Assembly (NCBI GenBank): GCA_026393985.1
Contig: JAPKZB010000083.1
Location: forward strand, 1-39,203
DNA from: Acidobacteriota bacterium
GTDB lineage: Bacteria; Acidobacteriota; Terriglobia; Bryobacterales; Bryobacteraceae
DNA: 39,203 nt
Direction of reading: 5' to 3'
Part shown: one piece after another, positions 24,248 through 31,575 of the stretch
Layout of the letters: each line of letters begins with the position of its first letter
How positions within the stretch are numbered: the stretch's first letter is position 1
Position numbers and translations under genes: made by a program
The notes under the pieces: generated by a model
The model's database searches: none
The model's input: only the letters and a program-made list of their open reading frames with translations
Told to the model about the DNA's origin: nothing

Positions 24248-25550
24248 GCCGGTAGAGCGTCTTGCGTTCGATGCCGAGGATCTTGGCCGCTTTCGACTTG
24301 TTGCCGTTGGCGGCGGCCAGCACCTTCTTGATCTGTTCGGCCTTGGCGTCTTCGAGGGTTTCGGCCGGGGTATCGCGGCCCTCGGCATCGGCGATGGCGT
24401 CGCCGACCGCGGCTTCGTCGATGCGGCCCTGCGGGGCAAGAATGACGAGCCGCTCCATCATGTGCTGCAACTGGCGCACGTTGCCGGGCCAGGTGTAGGA
24501 GTCGAGGGCGTTGAGCCCGGACTTGGTCACGACGGCCTCGCGCGCGTAGCGCTCGTTGTAGCGGTCCATAAATTTCTGCACGAGCAGCGGGATGTCGCCG
24601 GTGCGCTCGCGCAGCGGCGGCAGTTCCACTTTGACGACGTCGAGGCGGAACCAGAGATCCTCGCGGAACTTGCCGTCTTCAACGAGTTGGCGGACGTTCT
24701 TGTTGGTGGCGGCGACCACGCGCACGTCGATGGCCTTCGCGCGGGAGGCGCCGAGCGGGCGGATCTCTTTCTCCTGCAGAACACGGAGAAGCTTGGCTTG
24801 AAAGTTCGGGTCGATGTCGCCGATCTCGTCGAGAAACACCGTGCCGGTGTGGGCGGCTTCAAAGACGCCGGTGCGGTCGCGGTCGGCGCCGGTGAAGGAT
24901 CCTTTGAGCGCGCCGAACAGCTCGCTTTCGAGCAGTGACGGCGGAATGGAGCCGCAATCGACCGGCACAAAGGGCTTGTCGGCGCGGCGGGAGTGGCGAT
25001 GGATCATCCGCGCGATCAGCTCTTTGCCCGTGCCGGTTTCGCCTTCAATCAGGACGGTAGCTTCGGTGGGGGCGACCTGGGCGAGGGTTTTGTAGATGGC
25101 CACCATGCCGGCCGAGGAGCCGATCATGTCGGTTTCCGGGATATCGTCGATGCGGGCCTGCTTCTCGCCGGCTTCCCGGAGCGAGGCTTCGGCGCGACGG
25201 ATCTTTTCGATCATGTCGTCGAGGTCGAAGGGCTTGGCGAGGTAGTCGAAGGCGCCGCCGCGCGTGGCGGCCATGACGGTCTCCATCGACCCGCGGCCGG
25301 ACATCAGAATGACCGCGCAGGTGGGGTTGCTTTCGCGGGCGGCGCGGAGCACGTCGAGGCCGGTGCGTTCGTCGAGATAGATGTCCGAGAGAACAATCGG
25401 GTACTCTTCCTGCGCCAGACGCGTCAGCGCTTCGCGCGTTGAGCCGACGGCGTCGACGGCGAAGCCTTCGAGTTCGAGGCAGGTGACGATGTTTGAGCGG
25501 ACCGAAGAATCGTCTTCCACAACCAGAAGACGGGACGAGGCGTTCTCCAT
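24225..25550 (-). CDS. NtrC-family sigma-54-dependent response regulator
   Basis: This 441-residue transcriptional activator has a receiver domain (1-120) with acidic pocket Asp13/Asp14, phosphoacceptor Asp56 (LSDIYLD), Ser84 and Lys106. The AAA+ domain (about 140-375) has Walker A GETGTGKE (170-177), Walker B FLDEIGD (239-245) and arginine-finger region FREDLWFRL (296-304). The sigma-54 contact loop reads GSFTGA (217-222) instead of the usual GAFTGA. A Fis-type helix-turn-helix ends the protein (about 404-441, [22 protein letters not shown]). I chose ATG 25550 because the receiver begins at once ([14 protein letters not shown]); an upstream extension is unlike the family. No histidine kinase lies next to it; the nearest is the CHASE2 kinase about 6 kb away. 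Targets are unknown and no convincing -24/-12 promoter was found in the window. Confidence 0.94.
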   Translation of the reverse strand: MENASSRLLVVEDDSSVRSNIVTCLELEGFAVDAVGSTREALTRLAQEEYPIVLSDIYLDERTGLDVLRAARESNPTCAVILMSGRGSMETVMAATRGGAFDYLAKPFDLDDMIEKIRRAEASLREAGEKQARIDDIPETDMIGSSAGMVAIYKTLAQVAPTEATVLIEGETGTGKELIARMIHRHSRRADKPFVPVDCGSIPPSLLESELFGALKGSFTGADRDRTGVFEAAHTGTVFLDEIGDIDPNFQAKLLRVLQEKEIRPLGASRAKAIDVRVVAATNKNVRQLVEDGKFREDLWFRLDVVKVELPPLRERTGDIPLLVQKFMDRYNERYAREAVVTKSGLNALDSYTWPGNVRQLQHMMERLVILAPQGRIDEAAVGDAIADAEGRDTPAETLEDAKAEQIKKVLAAANGNKSKAAKILGIERKTLYRLIERFGL

Positions 25551-25633
25551 AAGTGACGGGACGGACCAAAAAGAGGGCTGAATCTCCATGGTACGGCAAA
25601 GCGGACCGCGCGCGGGATGGTAGACTACCGGGC

Positions 25634-26239
25634 GTGACACGACGGCAATGGATCTTGGGGGCGGGCCTGTTGCAGGCGGCCGATGCCTGGCAGACGCTGT
25701 TCGACGGCAAGTCGCTCACCGGCTGGAAGGAGACGGCGTTTCCCCGCAAAGGCACCGTGAGCGTGGCGGAGGGGCGGATTCTGTTAGGGGCCGGGGCGCC
25801 GTTGACCGGGATCACTTACGCGGGTACTTTTCCACGGACGAACTACGAGGTCCGCTACGAAGCCATGCGCGTGGCGGGCGGCGACTTCTTTGCGAGCCTG
25901 ACGTTTCCCGTGGGCGACAGTTTCGCCACGTTTGTGCTGGGCGGCTGGGGCGGCGACATTATCGGCGTTTCGAGTATCGACGGGTGGAACGCCTCGGAGA
26001 ACGAAACGCGGAACTACTTCACCTTCGAAGACGGCAAGTGGTACCCGATTCGCGTGGCCGTGGTGCCGGAGCGGATCGAGTGCTGGATTGGGGCCGAGCG
26101 CGTCGTGAACGTCGGCATCGCCGGACGGCAGATCACGATGCGGCCGGGCGATATTGAACGGTCCGCACCGCTCGGGATCGCGTCGTACAACACGACCGGA
26201 GCGGTGCGGCAGATTGAGTACCGGACTGTTACCCGTTGA
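25634..26239 (+). CDS. DUF1080 protein, putative 3-keto-disaccharide hydrolase
   Basis: This protein of about 201 residues has one DUF1080 (3-keto-disaccharide hydrolase, concanavalin-like jelly-roll) domain, recognised by LFDGKSLTGW near the start and later beta-strand patterns (YEVRYEAMRVAGGDFFASL, GKWYPIRVAVVPERIECWIG). The leader reads MTRRQWILGAGLLQA, a twin-arginine-type signal, so export is likely. I chose GTG 25634 because it gives that leader; an ATG at 25553 would place the start 3 bp from the divergent NtrC-type start with no room for a promoter. Members of this family have been reported to hydrolyse 3-keto-glycosides made by oxidoreductases such as the Gfo/Idh proteins here. Its stop overlaps the convergent Gfo/Idh gene by 11 bp. 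Activity in this copy is untested. Confidence 0.83.
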   Translation: MTRRQWILGAGLLQAADAWQTLFDGKSLTGWKETAFPRKGTVSVAEGRILLGAGAPLTGITYAGTFPRTNYEVRYEAMRVAGGDFFASLTFPVGDSFATFVLGGWGGDIIGVSSIDGWNASENETRNYFTFEDGKWYPIRVAVVPERIECWIGAERVVNVGIAGRQITMRPGDIERSAPLGIASYNTTGAVRQIEYRTVTR

Positions 26240-27797
26240 GGGTCCAGTTGGGACGGTAGGTGCGCTTCAGGTAGTCGTTGGCTTCGGGGACGTTGGTGAT
26301 GCGGCCGGTGGCGGGGTCGTAGGTGAGCTTCTTGCCAACGCGATGGGCGACGAGGCCGAGCAGCATCTGCTCCATCATCGTGCCGGAGTAGTCGAAGTCG
26401 CAGTGGGTCTTGCTGCTGGTGCCGTGGGTGACGTTGTTGAGCTTGCCTTTGCAGGCGTCGAGCCATTCGCGCTGGAAGACGTCGACGGTGCGGTTGGGCG
26501 GGTTGCCGGCGAGGATGCCGGGGATGGCCGGGTTGGGCAGGCCGAGCGCGGCGGGCACCTTGCCGTTGAGCATCTGGATCTCCGGGAAGCCGGAGGGGCC
26601 GGGCTGCTGATTGGGCTGGGCGGTGAAGCCGGGCGGCAGCGGGGCGGGGGGGCCGCTGGGCGGGCGGCGGGGCGGCACGTTCTGCGTCACCTGGCCCGAG
26701 CCGCCGATGAGCGGCAGCGGTTCGGCGCGGCGCTTGTAGTAGGTCAGGTCGCCGTCGTCGTTGTTGGGCAGGATGATGCGCGAGGTGAAGTCGGCGAAGA
26801 TGCTGCCCTTGGTGCCTTCGAAGATGGCGCCGTTGGGGACCTTCGAGATGTCGACGTAGCCGCGCGGCGCTTCCGGCTTCTGGCCGCCCTGGTACCAGAG
26901 CACTTCGATGGGTCCGCGCCAGGAGTTGGCCGGATGTTCGAAGGTGACTTTCAGCTTTACAGGGCAGATATCGGGGTGGTACTTGTCGGTCACGTCCTGA
27001 TCGACCTCGATGCCGGTGGGGGCGCCGGCGTCGATGACGTTCCAGAGCAGGTCCATGGTGTGGGCGCCCATGTCGCCCATCTGGCCGACGCCGAAGTCGC
27101 GGTACATGTTCCAGAACAGGCAGTTGAGGCCGGCCGAACCGCCGAAGTACTGCGGGCTGTAGGGGTGATAGGGCGAGGGGCCGATCCACTGTTCGTAGTG
27201 GAGTTCGGCGGGCGGCTGGCCCTGGGCGGTGGGGTAGCCGGGGCGGGGAAGTTGGCGGGCGTCCCAGCCGTGGACGCGCTTCAGGTCGCCGATGGCGCCG
27301 TCGAGAATGAGCTCGCGGAGGCGCTCGAAGTTGGGATAGGCGTGGCGCTGGGTGCCGTGCTGGGTGGCCACCTTGGCTTTGTTCTTGAGGTAGTTGGCGC
27401 GCACGGTGCGCACCTCTTCGACGGAGATGCCGAGGGGCTTTTCGCAGAAGACGTGCTGGCCGCGGTTGATGGCCCAGTTGGCGATGAAGGCGTGGTGGTG
27501 GTCGGCGGTGCAAATGATGACGGCTTCGACATCTTTCTGGTCGAGGCACTGGCGCCAGTCGTAGTAGGTTTTGGCCTTGGGGAAGATGGCGAGGGCTTCC
27601 TTGGTGCGGAGGTCGTTGACGTCACAGAGGGCGACGACATTTTCGTCGCGCAGGACGTTATAGTGGGCCGTGCCGCGGCCCCAGACGCCGATGAGGGCGA
27701 CGTTGAGGCGGTTGCTGGGGGCGGTCTGGCCGCGGAGGAGGCCGGAGCGGAGAATGGTGAGGCCGGCGGCGGATTGCAGAACTTGTCGGCGTTGCAT
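26229..27797 (-). CDS. Tat-exported Gfo/Idh/MocA oxidoreductase with proline-rich insert
   Basis: This 522-residue NAD(P)-dependent dehydrogenase-like protein has a Tat-type leader (QRRQVLQSAAG), Rossmann motif GVWGRG at 37-42, CDV at 58-60 and EKP at 119-121. The C-terminal domain has GQMGDMGAHTMDLLW, as expected for a substrate-binding Asp/His site. It is longer than the usual 350-440 residues because of an insert at about 365-410 rich in proline and glycine (VPPRRPPSGPPAPLPPGF), probably a flexible surface loop. It is the third gene of the M81-MFS-oxidoreductase operon, 18 bp after the MFS gene. It is clearly a different subtype from the protein at 8367-9677. The substrate is unknown; 3-keto-sugar formation or cyclitol oxidation are possible. 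Confidence 0.92.
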   Translation of the reverse strand: MQRRQVLQSAAGLTILRSGLLRGQTAPSNRLNVALIGVWGRGTAHYNVLRDENVVALCDVNDLRTKEALAIFPKAKTYYDWRQCLDQKDVEAVIICTADHHHAFIANWAINRGQHVFCEKPLGISVEEVRTVRANYLKNKAKVATQHGTQRHAYPNFERLRELILDGAIGDLKRVHGWDARQLPRPGYPTAQGQPPAELHYEQWIGPSPYHPYSPQYFGGSAGLNCLFWNMYRDFGVGQMGDMGAHTMDLLWNVIDAGAPTGIEVDQDVTDKYHPDICPVKLKVTFEHPANSWRGPIEVLWYQGGQKPEAPRGYVDISKVPNGAIFEGTKGSIFADFTSRIILPNNDDGDLTYYKRRAEPLPLIGGSGQVTQNVPPRRPPSGPPAPLPPGFTAQPNQQPGPSGFPEIQMLNGKVPAALGLPNPAIPGILAGNPPNRTVDVFQREWLDACKGKLNNVTHGTSSKTHCDFDYSGTMMEQMLLGLVAHRVGKKLTYDPATGRITNVPEANDYLKRTYRPNWTLNG

Positions 27798-27815
27798 GGT
27801 GGTGATTGTATCTGC

Positions 27816-29000
27816 TTACGCGGTGCGGCGGGGATTGACGAAGAGCCAGAGGACGGCCGCGGCGAGCGTGCTGGCGGCCGAGAGGTAGAGCACGGCGTTC
27901 CAATCGTGGAAGCGGTCGAGCACCAGACCCATGATGGCCGGGGAGGCGAAGCCGGCCGCGTTTGAGGCCGCGTTCATCAGGCCGGAGACGGCGCCGCCGG
28001 AGGTTTCGCCGATATCGGTGGCCGAGGACCAGGCCGCGCCGAGATAGAGATCGACGCCGCCGGCGGCGCTGGCCATGAGCAGGGCGCCGAGGGCGGGCGC
28101 GGGATGCCAGACACCGGCCGTGAACAGCGCCGCACCCGCACTTAGCGAAACGAAGCCAAGCACGGTGCGGGCGCGGCGGTCGCCGAGGCGGCGGGCGAGG
28201 AGGTCGGTGGCCAGGCCGCCGGCCCAGGTGGCGGCAACGCCGAACAGCAGCGGGAGGCCGGCGTAGTAGGATGCCTCCGTGATGGGCATGCCGCGCTGTT
28301 CGCGGAGATAAGTGGGGAACCAGGTGATGTAGAACTGCCAGAGGAACGTGGAGCCGAACGCAGTGCCGAGCAGGCACCAGAGCCGGCGGGAGCGGAGGAG
28401 GACGGCCCAGGGAATGGGTTCGTTTCGTCGCGGGGCATCCGCGGGCGGTTGGTTGCGATAGAAGGCGAACCAGGCCGCGGCCCAGAGCAGGCCGAAGGCG
28501 CCGAAGATCAGAAACGGGGCCTGCCAGCCGTAGCGCAGGACGAAGAACCCGGCCAGCGGCGGGGCCAGGGCGCCGCCGAGACGGCCGCCGCCGAGGAAGG
28601 CACCGAAGGCCGTGGCGCGTTCCTGAATGGGAATCCAGCGGGAGAAGGCCGAGGCGATCGAGGGGGAGAAGGCGGCTTCGAGCGCGCCGAAGACGAAGCG
28701 GATGACGAGGAGCGAAACGTAGCTCCAGGCGGCGGCGGTGAGGGCGGTGAATACCGACCAGCCGGCGATGGCGAAGGCGACCAGGCCGCGGGAGCCGTAG
28801 CGGTCGGCGAGGATGCCCCAGGGGGTCTGCCCGAGGAAGTAGGAGAGGCTGAAGATGCTGAAGACGAGGCCCATCTGCGCTGCCGACAGGCCGAAGGAGG
28901 TGCGTAGTTCGGGGCCGGCGATGGCGATGCAGACACGGTCGGTGTAGCAGACCATGTTGATGACGAGGGCGAGCAGGACCAGGCGGTGGCGGTAGGCCAT
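27816..29000 (-). CDS. MFS transporter, anion:cation symporter (ACS)-like
   Basis: This 394-residue polytopic inner-membrane protein has about 12 hydrophobic segments. The conserved loop 2-3 motif appears as GILADRYGSRG near 62-72 and a charged NMVCYTDRVCIAIA segment lies in the first helix, both typical of the ACS family that imports organic acids such as hexuronates, glucarate or tartrate. It starts directly after a short cytoplasmic N-terminus (MAYRHRLVLLALVI). It sits between the M81 peptidase gene (3 bp upstream) and the Gfo/Idh gene (18 bp downstream) in one operon, so it may import the product of those enzymes. Substrate choice cannot be read from the sequence. Confidence 0.9.
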   Translation of the reverse strand: MAYRHRLVLLALVINMVCYTDRVCIAIAGPELRTSFGLSAAQMGLVFSIFSLSYFLGQTPWGILADRYGSRGLVAFAIAGWSVFTALTAAAWSYVSLLVIRFVFGALEAAFSPSIASAFSRWIPIQERATAFGAFLGGGRLGGALAPPLAGFFVLRYGWQAPFLIFGAFGLLWAAAWFAFYRNQPPADAPRRNEPIPWAVLLRSRRLWCLLGTAFGSTFLWQFYITWFPTYLREQRGMPITEASYYAGLPLLFGVAATWAGGLATDLLARRLGDRRARTVLGFVSLSAGAALFTAGVWHPAPALGALLMASAAGGVDLYLGAAWSSATDIGETSGGAVSGLMNAASNAAGFASPAIMGLVLDRFHDWNAVLYLSAASTLAAAVLWLFVNPRRTA

Positions 29001-29003
29001 GGG

Positions 29004-30482
29004 CTAGAAGCCCTCGGTGTCGAGCGGGTAGAGCGGCCGGGGGACGTTTTTAAACGGCATCTGCCGCAGGTTGGCCGAGGAGACGCCCGGGGTGTCGACG
29101 ACGAAGATGGCCTTGGCGAGGGGCTCGTAGGCGGCGCGGAAGCCGTTGGGCGATTTGACGACGACGATCTGGCAGTAGACGGGTTCAATGCCGTGGCTGC
29201 GGAAGAGTTCGGGGTCGACGGTCATGGCGGAGCGCTCGGCGACGAGGATGTGGACGTGGCCGCAGACGAGGACGGCGGCGCGGCCCATGGAGGTGGTGAT
29301 GCCGGTGTTGTAGCCGCGGGCGCGGGCGGTCCAGGAGCCGTCGGAGAGGAGTTTGACGTAGGCTTCGACGGGGACCGGCTTCGAGTTCTTCTTATCGAAG
29401 CAGCCGCCGATGCGGCGGGAGACCGTGCCGCCGACCCCGGCGGCGAAGGCGGCAGCGACGGTGGCGGGGTCGACGAGAAAGATGGCAGCCGGGCCCGTGA
29501 GCGGGGCCAGGAGCAGGTGCTTGAGCACGCCGGTGGAGTCGCCGGGCGAGCCGGAGCCGGTCGAGTCCGAGGATTCGGCGAGGACGGTGGGCCCGACGGG
29601 GAGGGCGAGCGCGGCGGCAATGGCGTCGGGGACCGGGGTGAGGGTGGTTTCGAATTCGGCTTTGCGCTTCCAGAGTTGCCGGGCGAGTTTGGTGGCCTGG
29701 GCCTGGGCGGCTTTGGGTTTGTGGTTGGTGACGGCGACGACGGCGCAGCCCATTTCGGCGATGTCGAGCCAGGGTTGGACGGGGAAGAGGGAGACGGCTT
29801 CGGCCTGGCCGGAGGCTTCGAGGGCCTGGGCGGCGGTGATGAGTTCGTGCATGGGGCCGCGGTAGGTCTGCGAGTTTTCGGCTTGGAGGATGAGGGGGAG
29901 TTTGAGATAGGCCATCGTGGGGCGGACCTCGCCCGCGAGGGTGCGGAGAAGGAGGCGAGCGGCTTTCTGGCCGGTTTCGAACATGTCGACGTGGGGGTAG
30001 GTGTGGTAGCCGACGATGGCGGTGGCCAGGGTGACCATGCGTTGGGTGATGTTGGCGTGGAGGTCGAGGGTGAGGATGATGGGCTTGTCGGGGCCAAGGA
30101 TTTCGCGGGCGATGGCGAGGAAGCGGCCTTCGACGTCGTCTTCGCCCTGGGCGGTTTGGGCGCCGTGCATGGCGAGGAGGAGGGCGTCGGGGCTGGCGGC
30201 GGCGAGGCCGGCGGCGAAGGCTTTGGTGAGGCGGGCGAAATCGGCGCGGCGGCAGCGGTTGGCCGTGATGGCCCAGGCGGCGCAGATGGGGGCGACGGTA
30301 ATGGCTTCGGTTTTGGCTTCGGTCGTTTCGAGCACATCGAGGAAGCCGCCCATTTCGGTGAGCTTGCCGCGGTGGCGGTCGAGCACGGCGGGACCGAAGA
30401 CGGGGTTGAAGTCGTCGTAAGTGGTGGCGACGGGGGAGAAGTTGTTACTTTCCTGCAGGCAGGAGGCGATGGCGATTTTCAT
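29004..30482 (-). CDS. M81 family metallopeptidase, MlrC-like
   Basis: This 492-residue protein is of the M81/MlrC (DUF1485) family, whose founding member degrades linearised microcystin and related peptides. Family hallmarks are an N-terminal MKIAIASCLQESNNFSP, AMHGAQTAQGEDDVEG (104-119), LTLDLHAN (137-144) and GYHTYPHVDMFETG (158-171). Zn ligands are probably among Asp140, His142 and His160. The motif ESSDSTGSGSPGDST (303-317) replaces the usual DNPGGG-type loop, with serines at some Asn/Gly positions. No signal peptide is seen, so it is cytoplasmic. It is the first gene of the M81-MFS-Gfo/Idh operon. Its ATG lies 31 bp from the divergent M15-like gene. A general peptidase or amidohydrolase role is more likely than microcystin degradation. 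Confidence 0.92.
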   Translation of the reverse strand: MKIAIASCLQESNNFSPVATTYDDFNPVFGPAVLDRHRGKLTEMGGFLDVLETTEAKTEAITVAPICAAWAITANRCRRADFARLTKAFAAGLAAASPDALLLAMHGAQTAQGEDDVEGRFLAIAREILGPDKPIILTLDLHANITQRMVTLATAIVGYHTYPHVDMFETGQKAARLLLRTLAGEVRPTMAYLKLPLILQAENSQTYRGPMHELITAAQALEASGQAEAVSLFPVQPWLDIAEMGCAVVAVTNHKPKAAQAQATKLARQLWKRKAEFETTLTPVPDAIAAALALPVGPTVLAESSDSTGSGSPGDSTGVLKHLLLAPLTGPAAIFLVDPATVAAAFAAGVGGTVSRRIGGCFDKKNSKPVPVEAYVKLLSDGSWTARARGYNTGITTSMGRAAVLVCGHVHILVAERSAMTVDPELFRSHGIEPVYCQIVVVKSPNGFRAAYEPLAKAIFVVDTPGVSSANLRQMPFKNVPRPLYPLDTEGF

Positions 30483-30513
30483 GGGTGGAGAAATCTTGCG
30501 TTAGGCTATCAGA

Positions 30514-31575
30514 ATGCACAAGTGGAGGCACCTGCTGAGCGTGGTTTGCTTTACCTGCGCTCTGGTGTGGGCGGCTCCGGCGGCGGGCGAAAGGGTGCCG
30601 ATGGCGGCCGATGAGGTCGCGCTGTTGCAGGGGATGTTACTCGCGGTGAAGAGCCCGGCGGGGCGGCCGTACGTTCAGTTTCGCGTGGATGGCGAGTTCG
30701 GGCCAGGCACACGGGCCGCATTGGCGGCGTTTCAGCGGGACCGGGGGATCGACGAGGGGCTGCCGCAGCCCGACGGGCCGACGTGGCGCGCGCTGCGGGA
30801 GGCGCTGCCGGAGGCCTACCGGGGGATGCGGGTACTGCCGGAGTCGCAGATCCTCTACTTCGAGGCGACGGCGGACGAAGCGGCCCGGTCGATGGCGCAG
30901 ATTGAGAGTTACTCCGAGTTTGAGCCCTCGTTTCAGCGGCAGGTTAGCGAGATGGTGCGGCGGATGTACGAGGAGTACGGCATCGTGCTGTGGATTACTT
31001 ACACGGGCTGGCGGCGGGGCTTTGGGGATCAGTTGGGCTTCGGGCGGCGGAACACGATGGCGGGTCCGGGGGAGAGTACCCATCACTATGGCCGGGCGTG
31101 TGATTTGGGTTTTCGCGGATTCCGGTGGATGGACGCGACGGGGGCGATCTGGCGGGATGGGGATTGGCTCGAGCGGATGAGCCGGGCGCTGGGGCCGGCA
31201 AGTTGGCGGCTATGGAAGGCGCGGGACGGGATTGCGTTTTCGCTGGGTCTGTACAAGATCGCCTGGGAGGGCGTGCACTTACAGGCGTTGGAGGACGAGC
31301 GGATCAGCAATGCGCAGTCGCTGGTGCGGCTGCTTGAAAAGACGGGGACGATGCGGTGGGAGACGCGACCGGTGGGTGGGCGGGCCTATTACTGGTCGGA
31401 TCTGGGGCGGGGCGAGGGGATGTATCCGGTGGGTACGGCGCGGGAGATTTGGACGGGCCGGGCGCCAGTGCCGGCGGCGGCCGGGGACGTGACGGCGCTG
31501 CGGCGGGCGCTGCGGGCGGAGTTTGAAAAGGCCGAACAGAACTGGCGGCTGTGGGAGCCGGTGTCGGCCAACTAG
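30514..31575 (+). CDS. Exported peptidoglycan-binding protein with M15-like peptidase domain
   Basis: This 353-residue protein has a signal peptide (MHKWRHLLSVVCFTCALVWAAPAAG), then a PG-binding-1 domain (about 32-95, VDGEFGPGTRAALAAFQRD). Residues about 140-260 resemble M15 D,D-/L,D-peptidases: SxHxxGxAxD appears as STHHYGRACD at 188-197 (His190, Asp197), and ExxH as EGVH at 252-255 (Glu252, His255). These would bind the catalytic zinc. It is likely a periplasmic cell-wall peptidase. No Shine-Dalgarno is visible; TAGGCT (30502-30507) ends 6 nt before the ATG, as in a leaderless transcript. Its TAG stop overlaps the TAG of the convergent histidine kinase in a shared CTAG. Confidence 0.86.
   Translation: MHKWRHLLSVVCFTCALVWAAPAAGERVPMAADEVALLQGMLLAVKSPAGRPYVQFRVDGEFGPGTRAALAAFQRDRGIDEGLPQPDGPTWRALREALPEAYRGMRVLPESQILYFEATADEAARSMAQIESYSEFEPSFQRQVSEMVRRMYEEYGIVLWITYTGWRRGFGDQLGFGRRNTMAGPGESTHHYGRACDLGFRGFRWMDATGAIWRDGDWLERMSRALGPASWRLWKARDGIAFSLGLYKIAWEGVHLQALEDERISNAQSLVRLLEKTGTMRWETRPVGGRAYYWSDLGRGEGMYPVGTAREIWTGRAPVPAAAGDVTALRRALRAEFEKAEQNWRLWEPVSAN

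Noticed and set aside
22028-24439. 803-codon minus-strand open frame across the CE15-like gene
   Set aside because: It is arginine/proline-rich without motifs and covers a gene with clear catalytic signatures on the other strand.
26154-27965. 603-codon plus-strand open frame opposite the Gfo/Idh gene
   Set aside because: It is low-complexity (Gly, Val, Ala, Asp) antisense to a well-recognised oxidoreductase.
28986-30614. 542-codon plus-strand glycine-rich open frame
   Set aside because: It resembles a Gly-rich protein but is antisense to the M81 gene and has no signal or domain.
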